11,401 nucleotides of DNA from SZUA-217 sp034658975 (lineage in GTDB: Bacteria; Actinomycetota; Acidimicrobiia; Spongiisociales; ZC4RG35): contig JAYEGJ010000068.1 of assembly GCA_034658975.1 (NCBI GenBank), positions 1 through 11,401 on the forward strand. The letters are read 5' to 3'. The position numbers and the translations under genes were made by a program. A model generated the notes under the pieces. That model was not told where the DNA came from. It made no database searches and saw only the letters and a program-made list of their open reading frames with translations. Shown piece by piece: positions 6,268-11,401 of this stretch (positions are counted from its first letter, which is position 1; every line of letters begins with the position of its first letter).

Positions 6268-6912
6268 GTGAACGCAGATGAAGCAGCAAGACTCCGACGG
6301 GAGTATGAGATCGGTGGCCTCGATGAGTCCAAGATGGCGGCCGACCCGTTTGGCGAGTTCTCTGCCTGGCTGGAGGGTGTTGTCGCAGCCGAGTTGGCCG
6401 AACCGAACACCTTTGTTCTGGCGACGGCGGATGCCGACGGTCGTCCTTCAGCTCGCGCTGTTCTGATGAAGTCCTTCTCCGAGGAGGGAATCGTCTTCTA
6501 CACCAATCTGGGGAGCCACAAGAGCCAGGACTTGAAGGTGAACGGCTTTGCCGCCGCAACCTTCGTCTGGGTGCCGCTCCACCGGCAGGTGCGATTCGCA
6601 GGACCGGTCGAGATCGTCGAGGCTGAGATCGCAGACGAGTACTTCGCCAGCCGGCCGCGAGGAGCGCAGATCGGGTCGCACGCCTCGGATCAGAGCCTCA
6701 TTGTCGAATCCCGAGCCGCACTGGAATCGCGGTTCGAGGAGTTGGCGATCAGCTTTGGCGACGCCGACATCCCCCGTCCCGATTCGTGGGGAGGCTGGCG
6801 GCTGAAACCCGAGACGGTCGAGTTCTGGCAAGGGCAGGTCAACCGCTTCCACGACCGCATCCGGTACCGGTTGACCGACGCCGGTTGGATCAAGGAGCGT
6901 CTGGCGCCATGA
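6268..6912 (+). CDS. pdxH: Pyridoxamine/pyridoxine 5'-phosphate oxidase
   Basis: FMN-dependent oxidase that makes pyridoxal 5'-phosphate, the active form of vitamin B6, from PNP or PMP with O2. From the GTG at 6268 the protein has 214 residues, the usual size. Visible motifs: EYEIGGLDES (12-21) and DPFGEFSAWL (26-35) at the N-terminus; RAVLMKSF (63-70) and YTNLGSHKSQDL (78-89) for FMN; SHASDQS (137-143) for phosphate; and the C-terminal signature VEFWQGQVNRFHDRIRY (184-200). Phe194 replaces the usual aliphatic residue in that signature. The frame stays open far upstream into the dehydrogenase gene, but that extension has no family similarity. The stop overlaps the next ATG (ATGA, 6909-6912), so the two are co-translated. 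Confidence 0.94.
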   Translation: MNADEAARLRREYEIGGLDESKMAADPFGEFSAWLEGVVAAELAEPNTFVLATADADGRPSARAVLMKSFSEEGIVFYTNLGSHKSQDLKVNGFAAATFVWVPLHRQVRFAGPVEIVEAEIADEYFASRPRGAQIGSHASDQSLIVESRAALESRFEELAISFGDADIPRPDSWGGWRLKPETVEFWQGQVNRFHDRIRYRLTDAGWIKERLAP

Positions 6913-7652
6913 AGGTTCATGTCATCGGATCGTCCGGCACGTATCCGGTTCCGGGGCGCCCCGCTTCGGGCTATCTCATCTCGCAGGGAAGTACTCGCGT
7001 GTGGTGCGATGCCGGTCCGGGAACATTCGTCGGTTTGCCGATCGATCCCGACCTCGTCGATGCGGTGGTGCTTTCCCATCAGCATCCGGATCACTGCGCC
7101 GATATGCTGATCGCGTTTCACGCGTGGAACTACCGCCCCAACCCCCGCCGGGACATTCCCGTCTATGCGCCACAGGAGGTTTGGGACAGGATCGCGGACT
7201 TCCTTCAGAAGTATCCCGAATCCGACCTTCACTCGACGTTCGACTTCCGGCCGGTTTGGACGGGCGACTCAGTGACCATCGGGGACATCACCGTCGAATT
7301 CACCGAGATGGACCACTCCGTTCCCACCGTCGGTTCGCGGTGGACCGCAAACAACCGGAGCCTCTTCTACACGGCGGACACCGGCGCTGAAGGCGACTGG
7401 AGGGAACTGGCTCGAGGTGCTCATGTCATGATCAGTGAGGCCTCCTTCCAGGGAGAGGCGGCCGACAAAGACTTCGCTCAGCACCTCACGGCGAGTGAAG
7501 CAGCGGCGATTGCCCGGGAGATGGAGGTCAAAAAGCTGGTTCTCACCCATATCCCTCCGTACCTCGACCCGGCACGGTCGGTCCATGAGGCCGAGTTGGT
7601 GTTCGACCGTCCGGTGAGCCTCGCCGTTCCGGGGATGAGCTTCGACGTCTAA
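6909..7652 (+). CDS. Metallo-beta-lactamase-fold hydrolase, Rv1339-like (possible cAMP phosphodiesterase)
   Basis: A 247-residue binuclear-metal hydrolase. HQHPDH (57-62) is the HxHxDH metal site; further ligand candidates are His136 (EMDHSVP), Asp157 (YTADTG) and His214 (LTHIPPY), the usual layout of the RNase Z/phosphodiesterase branch. The N-terminus MKVHVIGSSGTYPVPGRPASGYLI and the tail with ELARG, HLTASEAAAIA and LVLTHIPPYLD closely resemble mycobacterial Rv1339, as I recall that sequence. Rv1339 has been reported as an atypical cAMP phosphodiesterase and also lies just before rph and rdgB. The substrate here is therefore inferred; an RNase Z-like role is the alternative. The ATG at 6909 overlaps the pdxH stop and AAGGAG lies 11 nt upstream. 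In-frame sequence before it (from 6786) is pdxH coding sequence read in another frame. Confidence 0.88.
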   Translation: MKVHVIGSSGTYPVPGRPASGYLISQGSTRVWCDAGPGTFVGLPIDPDLVDAVVLSHQHPDHCADMLIAFHAWNYRPNPRRDIPVYAPQEVWDRIADFLQKYPESDLHSTFDFRPVWTGDSVTIGDITVEFTEMDHSVPTVGSRWTANNRSLFYTADTGAEGDWRELARGAHVMISEASFQGEAADKDFAQHLTASEAAAIAREMEVKKLVLTHIPPYLDPARSVHEAELVFDRPVSLAVPGMSFDV

Positions 7653-7662
7653 GGCGGGCCAT

Positions 7663-7668
7663 TACCGT
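7663..7668 (+). promoter_or_regulatory. Putative -10 box TACCGT, leaderless promoter of rph-rdgB-ndh
   Basis: TACCGT within CATTACCGT ends 7 nt before the rph ATG at 7676, in the 23-bp gap after the preceding gene. The same CATTACCGT string occurs at the same spacing before the GTG at 4152. No Shine-Dalgarno sequence is visible (TGCCGGC). TTCGAC at 7641-7646 is a weak -35 candidate with a 16-bp spacer. Confidence 0.6.
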
Positions 7669-7675
7669 TGCCGGC

Positions 7676-8377
7676 ATGACCGATCGCCCCCATGACCAAC
7701 TTCGCCCCGTCACTCTCGAGCTGGGATTCACCGAATCGACACCCGGCTCTGTTCTCATCTCGATGGGCAAGACCAGGGTCCTCTGCACCGCCTCGGTGGA
7801 GGCGGACGTCCCTCGCTGGATGAGGGATTCCGGCAAGGGCTGGGTCACCGCCGAATACGCGATGCTCCCCGGTTCCTCGAACGAACGAGTTCGTCGTGAC
7901 CACATCTCGGGCGGCCGTGCCAAGGAGATCTCGCGCCTCATTGGCCGGGCACTCCGGGCGGGCGTTGACATGAAGGCGATGGGGGAGGCAATGGTCCGGG
8001 TCGACTGTGACGTGATCGAAGCGGACGGGGGGACCCGCACGGCTTCGATAACCGGAGCATGGGTGGCCCTCCACCAGGCACTCGAAGATGCGAAGGAGCG
8101 CGAGTTGATACCCCGCAATCCCATCATCGACGAGATAGCGGCCATCTCCGTCGGGCTCGTCGACGGGGAGCCGGTTCTCGACCTCGACTATGAGAAGGAT
8201 GTCGCCGCCGAGGTAGACATGAACGTGGTGATGAGCGGCCGCGGGTTGTTCGTGGAGGTTCAGGGGACGGCGGAGGGCGCCCCCTTCTCGAGGAATGACC
8301 TCGATGGTCTTCTCGACCTTGCGCAATTGGGGATCGCCGAACTGCACGACATGCAGCGCCGGGCGGTGGCCGGTTGA
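7676..8377 (+). CDS. rph: Ribonuclease PH
   Basis: Phosphorolytic 3'-5' exoribonuclease that trims tRNA precursors, working as a hexameric ring. The 233-residue protein has the family blocks: DQLRPVTLELGF (7-18), GSVLISMGKTRVLCTASVE (24-42), GWVTAEYAMLP (55-65), the phosphate-binding DGGTRTASITGA (117-128) and LDLDYEKDVAAEVDMNVVMSG (168-188), which holds the catalytic aspartates. By eye, the loop between MLP and the GGR motif is about 3 residues shorter than in E. coli Rph, and the usual GRT is GRA (80-82). The ATG is probably leaderless. The stop overlaps the TTG of rdgB (TTGA, 8374-8377). Order hydrolase-rph-rdgB is as in mycobacteria. Confidence 0.95.
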   Translation: MTDRPHDQLRPVTLELGFTESTPGSVLISMGKTRVLCTASVEADVPRWMRDSGKGWVTAEYAMLPGSSNERVRRDHISGGRAKEISRLIGRALRAGVDMKAMGEAMVRVDCDVIEADGGTRTASITGAWVALHQALEDAKERELIPRNPIIDEIAAISVGLVDGEPVLDLDYEKDVAAEVDMNVVMSGRGLFVEVQGTAEGAPFSRNDLDGLLDLAQLGIAELHDMQRRAVAG

Positions 8378-8949
8378 TACCGCGGCTGGTGGTCGCCTCG
8401 AAGAACCCCGACAAGATTCGGGAGATCGAAGAGGTCCTGGTTCCGCTTGGCCTGGTCGGCGAGATTGTCAAGGGTCTCGATTGGCCCGACGTGGATGAGA
8501 CCGGCGACACCCTTGAAGCGAATGCATCTCTCAAGGCTCGGGCGGTTTGTGAGGCGACTGGCCTGCCAGTCATTGCCGACGACACCGGCCTCGAGGTGGC
8601 TGCTCTCGACGGTGGTCCGGGTGTGCACACGGCTCGATTCGCCGGGCCCGATGCGAGTTATGAGGACAACGTGGCTCACATATTGAGCGAGATGGAGGGA
8701 GTTTCGGATCGTCGGGCCCGGTTTCGCACCGTGGTGGCTCTGCTGTTTCCCGATGGAGTCGAGGTTCTTGCCGAGGGGTCAGTTGAGGGGGAGATCACTC
8801 GCGAGAGGCGGGGGAGTGGAGGGTTCGGCTACGACCCGATCTTCGAAGTCGGCGATCGGACCCTCGCCGAGATGAGTGCTGAAGAGAAGAACGAGCTATC
8901 CCATCGGGCTCGGGCGATTCAGGCGTTAGCCAAGGCCGTGGGGTTGTGA
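8374..8949 (+). CDS. rdgB: XTP/dITP diphosphatase (HAM1/RdgB family)
   Basis: Hydrolyses non-canonical purine triphosphates (ITP, dITP, XTP) to monophosphates and pyrophosphate, keeping deaminated bases out of DNA and RNA. The 191 residues show the family motifs in order: VASKNPDKIREIE (7-19) for triphosphate binding, TLEANASLKA (46-55), the catalytic IADDTGLEV (67-75) with Asp70, GVHTARFAG (83-91), GSGGFGYDPIF (147-157) and the base-recognising ELSHRARA (174-181). The TTG start gives an N-terminus (MIPRLVVASK) at the normal distance from the motif and overlaps the rph stop by 4 nt. The stop overlaps the ndh GTG (GTGA), so expression is coupled on both sides. Confidence 0.95.
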   Translation: MIPRLVVASKNPDKIREIEEVLVPLGLVGEIVKGLDWPDVDETGDTLEANASLKARAVCEATGLPVIADDTGLEVAALDGGPGVHTARFAGPDASYEDNVAHILSEMEGVSDRRARFRTVVALLFPDGVEVLAEGSVEGEITRERRGSGGFGYDPIFEVGDRTLAEMSAEEKNELSHRARAIQALAKAVGL

Positions 8950-10190
8950 ATCGGCCTCAGGTCCTCATCGTCGGCGCCGGATTCGCCGGCCTCAACGCAG
9001 CCAAGGCGCTGAAGAGGGCACCCGTCAGCATCACGATCATCGACAGACGAAACTTCCATCTCTTTCAGCCTCTGCTCTATCAAGTGGCCGCAGCGGCACT
9101 CAATCCCTCTGACATCGCCTACCCGATTCGCTCGGTCTTCCGTCGCCAGGAGAACGTGGAGCGAGTGTTGCTCGCGGAGGTGGTGGACGTGGATCTCGTG
9201 ACAAAGAAGGTCCAACTCGATGACGGCCAGAAGGTCGAATTCGACTACCTGATCCTGGCGACGGGTGCGAGACATTCCTACTTCGGAAACGACGAATGGG
9301 AATCGCTTGCGCCGGGATTGAAGACTGTCGAGGACGCCCTCCTGATGAGACGACGCGTTCTCGAGGCTTTCGAACAGGCCGAGAAGAACCCGGGGCTTTC
9401 GGCAATGTGGCTGACATTTGTGGTGGTGGGTGCCGGACCAACGGGAGTGGAGTTGGCCGGGGCTTTGATCGAGATCGCCGTTCATGCCCTCGGCTCCGAT
9501 TTTGATGAGATCGATCCGACCAAATCGCGGGTGGTGCTCGTGGAGGGGGCCGATCGGGTTCTCCCACCCTACGTGCCCTCGCTGTCGGCTTCGGCCCGGT
9601 CCCAGTTGGAGAGTCTTGGTGTCGAGGTGATCACCGGAGTGATCGTCGAGGCGATCGATTCGGGTGGGGTGGTGCTGTCTTCGGGTAAGAAGATCGAGTC
9701 CGGAACGGTGTTATGGGCCGCTGGCGTCGAGGCGTCGCCGCTCGGGGCGATGCTGGGAGTAGGGACCGATCGCACAGGTCGCGTTCCGGTAGAAGCCGAC
9801 CTATCCGTGTTAGGCCATTCCGAAGTGTTCGTTGCCGGCGATCTGGCCGGCGTCGATGGAGTCCCCGGAGTTGCGCCCGCCGCGATGCAGATGGGCCGTC
9901 ATGCCGCCAAGGTGATAACGGCTGAATTGGCGGGCCGCAGACGGCCTCCTTTCAGGTACTCGGACAAGGGGTCGTTGGCGACGATCGGTCGGGCACGCGC
10001 AGTGGCCGACATACGGGGTCTGAGGTTCAGCGGGTTCCTCGCCTGGTTCGCCTGGCTTGCGATCCACATCTTCTATCTGATCGGGTTCAGGAATCGCCTA
10101 TTCGTGATAGCGGGGTGGGCCTGGAGCTATCTGACATTCAAGAGAGGTGCGAGGATCATCACCGGGGTTCCCGGTGATGGGTCGGGCTGA
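8946..10190 (+). CDS. ndh: Type II NADH:quinone oxidoreductase (NDH-2)
   Basis: Single-subunit, non-proton-pumping flavoenzyme that passes electrons from NADH to the quinone pool at the membrane surface. The 414 residues contain two Rossmann motifs: FAD-binding VGAGFAG (9-15) and NAD-binding VVVGAGPTGVELAGA (159-173). The NDH-2 stretch NFHLFQPLLYQVAAAAL is at 36-52, the second FAD motif VFVAGDLAG at 294-302, and the quinone-site AAMQMGRHAA at 312-321. The C-terminal part has the amphipathic/hydrophobic segment expected for membrane attachment (about 362-396, FLAWFAWLAIHIFYLIGF). The GTG start overlaps the rdgB stop by 4 nt, making ndh the last gene of a coupled rph-rdgB-ndh unit, an unexpected grouping. 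A strong hairpin lies in its final codons. A sulfide:quinone or carotenoid-type reductase is less likely given the NDH-2 motifs. Confidence 0.93.
   Translation: MNRPQVLIVGAGFAGLNAAKALKRAPVSITIIDRRNFHLFQPLLYQVAAAALNPSDIAYPIRSVFRRQENVERVLLAEVVDVDLVTKKVQLDDGQKVEFDYLILATGARHSYFGNDEWESLAPGLKTVEDALLMRRRVLEAFEQAEKNPGLSAMWLTFVVVGAGPTGVELAGALIEIAVHALGSDFDEIDPTKSRVVLVEGADRVLPPYVPSLSASARSQLESLGVEVITGVIVEAIDSGGVVLSSGKKIESGTVLWAAGVEASPLGAMLGVGTDRTGRVPVEADLSVLGHSEVFVAGDLAGVDGVPGVAPAAMQMGRHAAKVITAELAGRRRPPFRYSDKGSLATIGRARAVADIRGLRFSGFLAWFAWLAIHIFYLIGFRNRLFVIAGWAWSYLTFKRGARIITGVPGDGSG
10157..10179 (+). terminator. Perfect 10-bp hairpin at the end of ndh, possible shared terminator for convergent genes
   Basis: CATCACCGGG-GTT-CCCGGTGATG forms a perfect 10-bp, GC-rich stem with a 3-nt loop, ending 8 nt before the ndh stop codon. 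There is no T tract on either side. Because the minus-strand gene ends at 10192, with one base between the stops, this stem could end transcripts from ndh or mark the 3' end of both. It lies inside coding sequence, so amino-acid constraint (TGVPGDG) may explain part of it. Confidence 0.45.
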
Positions 10191-10191
10191 G

Positions 10192-10923
10192 TTAGGGCTC
10201 TTCCCGAGCGATGTCTTCGAGTGCCCGGTAGAAGTCGTCGCCGTCCAGACCGACGCCCGGCCCCGCATTCTCCGCGATGAACTCGCGTAGCCGCTCGACC
10301 CGAGACGCTAGGACCAGACTGGTGCCCGAGGGGACCGTGCTCACCGTGGCCAGACGTCTCTCGGCTTGCTCGGCTCCCGCCAGGTTGCCATTGGCAGCGG
10401 CCCTCTCGTACGTCTTCCCGAGGAGAATCAGGGCTTCGATCTGATCGCCGGCGGCTACCAGGGTGTCTGCCTCGTCGATCCGTTCGTTGACCGTGCCGTC
10501 TCCGATCCCGATCTGCTCCATTGCGAGATCGATCGCATAGAGCGGGTCTCCTGGGACCGAGGTGTGGGCAACGAAACCGATGGCCACCGCGGCGAGAAGA
10601 AGGGCGAACCCGGACAAGGCGAAAGCGGCACGGGCGGGCCGCAAGGAGGGTCGTCGATCAGGACGGGCAATGTTTCCCCTGGAAGCGACCCGGGGCATGG
10701 TGGTTTGATCCGATCGCACTATGGCCGCAGCCTGGGCTGCCATCCGTTCCGACGAGTCATTCGAGGGGACAAACAAGCTCTCGGAACGAAGTGCTTCTAT
10801 CCACGAGGTCAATTCACCAAGGCCGGGATCGTCCGGAGACCGACCCGTAACGAGTCGTTCTACATCCTGATCGACGAACTCTGTGTTGGACACTTCGTTG
10901 CTGTAATCGTCAGGATGGCTCAC
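10192..10923 (-). CDS. Single-pass membrane protein, probable anti-sigma-type regulator with a DUF5667-like C-terminal domain
   Basis: No family is certain. The 243-residue protein has a charged cytoplasmic N-terminal part (1-97), one clear transmembrane helix (about 99-120, AFALSGFALLLAAVAIGFVAH), then an extracytoplasmic region opening with SVPGDPLYAIDLAMEQIG (122-139). That opening resembles the PGDPLY start of actinobacterial DUF5667 domains often seen beside ECF sigma genes. The rest is predicted mainly helical and Ala/Glu/Arg-rich. I find no cysteine, so the HxxxCxxC zinc motif of ZAS anti-sigma factors is absent. The GTG start overlaps the sigma-factor stop by 4 nt (GTGA), and a GGGGAG ribosome site lies just upstream on the minus strand. 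The membrane plan plus sigma partner suggests signal-controlled sequestration of the sigma factor; this is inference. Confidence 0.75.
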   Translation of the reverse strand: MSHPDDYSNEVSNTEFVDQDVERLVTGRSPDDPGLGELTSWIEALRSESLFVPSNDSSERMAAQAAAIVRSDQTTMPRVASRGNIARPDRRPSLRPARAAFALSGFALLLAAVAIGFVAHTSVPGDPLYAIDLAMEQIGIGDGTVNERIDEADTLVAAGDQIEALILLGKTYERAAANGNLAGAEQAERRLATVSTVPSGTSLVLASRVERLREFIAENAGPGVGLDGDDFYRALEDIAREEP

Positions 10924-11401
10924 AGGGATACTCTCCCCTCGTCCACGAGCCGTCTCAGGGCGAAAACAGCTCTTCGTTGCAGCGCCTTGACGGCTCCGAT
11001 CTCCTTGTCGAGAACCTTGGCCGTCTCGGCGAGGGAAAGATCGGCGATCACCCGAAGGGCCAGCACCTCTCTCTGATCATCGGTCAAATGGCTCATGGCC
11101 TCGTTCACCCGATTGAGGCCGATCTGATCGATGGCCTCTTCTTCAACATTCCCGCCGGTTGGATCGACCGGGTCGTCCGTTATGACCGGGCGCCTTTGCT
11201 TGGCGCGCCGCTCATCGATTAGACGTCGGTGGGCGATGACGAACACCCATGAACGGAACGACTCTGCGTCCCCCTCGAACTTGGCGATGTTACGAGCGAC
11301 CTGGAGGAACACCTCAGAGGCGAGGTCTTCGGGATCCTTGGAGCCCCTGGATCTCACGTATCCCCTGATGGGACCTGCGAGGTCCATATAGATCTCTTGC
11401 C
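10920..11401 (-). CDS. RNA polymerase sigma factor, ECF (sigma-70) type; N-terminus outside the window
   Basis: Alternative sigma factor that directs RNA polymerase to a specific regulon. Region 2 is visible: IRGYVRSRGSKDPEDLASEV, then FLQVARNIAKFEG and SFRSWVFVIAHRRLIDERRA, the -10-binding and core-binding helices. After an acidic linker (DDPVDPTGG), region 4 reads LTDDQREVLALRVIADLSLA and ETAKVLDKEIGAVKALQRRA, the -35-binding helix-turn-helix. A methionine at 11387 could be taken as the start, but the frame stays open to the window edge and the residues before it (QEIY) match the normal start of ECF region 2, so the gene is truncated by the window. No further conserved C-terminal domain follows region 4. 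It is coupled to the downstream membrane protein by a 4-nt overlap. Confidence 0.92.
   Translation of the reverse strand, partial: QEIYMDLAGPIRGYVRSRGSKDPEDLASEVFLQVARNIAKFEGDAESFRSWVFVIAHRRLIDERRAKQRRPVITDDPVDPTGGNVEEEAIDQIGLNRVNEAMSHLTDDQREVLALRVIADLSLAETAKVLDKEIGAVKALQRRAVFALRRLVDEGRVSL

Noticed and set aside
6786..6908. N-terminal extension of the metallo-beta-lactamase-fold gene
   Set aside because: It lies inside pdxH in another frame; the ATG at 6909 gives the normal N-terminus and a 4-nt overlap.
10366..11076. A 236-codon plus-strand reading frame opposite the sigma/anti-sigma pair
   Set aside because: It crosses the junction of two well-supported overlapping minus-strand genes and has no domain or plausible start signal.
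11385..11387. ATG as the start of the sigma factor
   Set aside because: The open frame and ECF-like residues (QEIY) continue beyond it to the window edge, so the true start lies outside the window.
1..11401. Search for CRISPR arrays, insertion sequences, phage genes, tRNAs or a novel defence system
   Set aside because: No direct-repeat array, transposase, integrase or defence-type domain was seen; apart from tmRNA, the window is core metabolism and regulation.

Overview
The window is high-GC, gene-dense bacterial chromosome. I infer an actinobacterium, possibly an Acidimicrobiia-like lineage, though the class is a guess. Two gene orders support this. prfB-ftsE-ftsX-smpB followed by the tmRNA gene is the classic actinobacterial arrangement. 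A metallo-beta-lactamase-fold gene followed by rph and rdgB matches the mycobacterial Rv1339-rphA-Rv1341 neighbourhood. GTG and TTG starts, 4-nt stop/start overlaps and TANNNT -10 boxes placed directly before start codons (leaderless transcription) also fit. I see no insertion sequence, phage gene, CRISPR array, integrase or tRNA.

Layout, left to right. 1-489: 3' end of prfB (RF2). 565-2662: ftsE, ftsX and smpB, overlapping or abutting, with a probable promoter at 505-510. 2747-3098: complete one-piece tmRNA (ssrA), with an Ala-type G-U acceptor pair, an encoded CCA and the tag reading frame AEDNFALAA. 3102-4022: a phosphotransferase of the aminoglycoside/choline kinase-like fold that starts only 3 nt after the tmRNA. 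4074-4110: two hairpins. 4152-6196: an HMG-CoA-lyase-family enzyme and an acyl-CoA dehydrogenase as a two-gene operon. 6268-7652: pdxH and a metallo-beta-lactamase-fold hydrolase of the Rv1339 type. 7676-10190: rph, rdgB and ndh (NDH-2), joined by 4-nt overlaps. 10192-11401, minus strand: an ECF-type sigma factor, truncated by the window edge, and a single-pass membrane protein that is probably its regulator. This unit converges on ndh with 1 bp between the stop codons.

Functional themes: ribosome rescue (SmpB with tmRNA, next to RF2), division-site peptidoglycan control (FtsEX), acyl-CoA or branched-chain catabolism, B6 cofactor synthesis, RNA 3' trimming and nucleotide-pool sanitation, respiratory NADH oxidation, and one envelope-linked regulatory pair. 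There are no gene-free stretches above 300 bp.

Most of the window is ordinary core genome, and I did not find a clear new system. The best second-look items are: (1) a recurring TANNNT box before the plus-strand units, 7-8 nt before the start codon in three SD-less cases; (2) the kinase ORF fused to the 3' end of ssrA with no room for its own promoter or leader; (3) an apparent reciprocal Glu/Asp swap in the active site of the HMG-CoA-lyase homologue; and (4) the zinc-motif-free sigma/anti-sigma-like pair.
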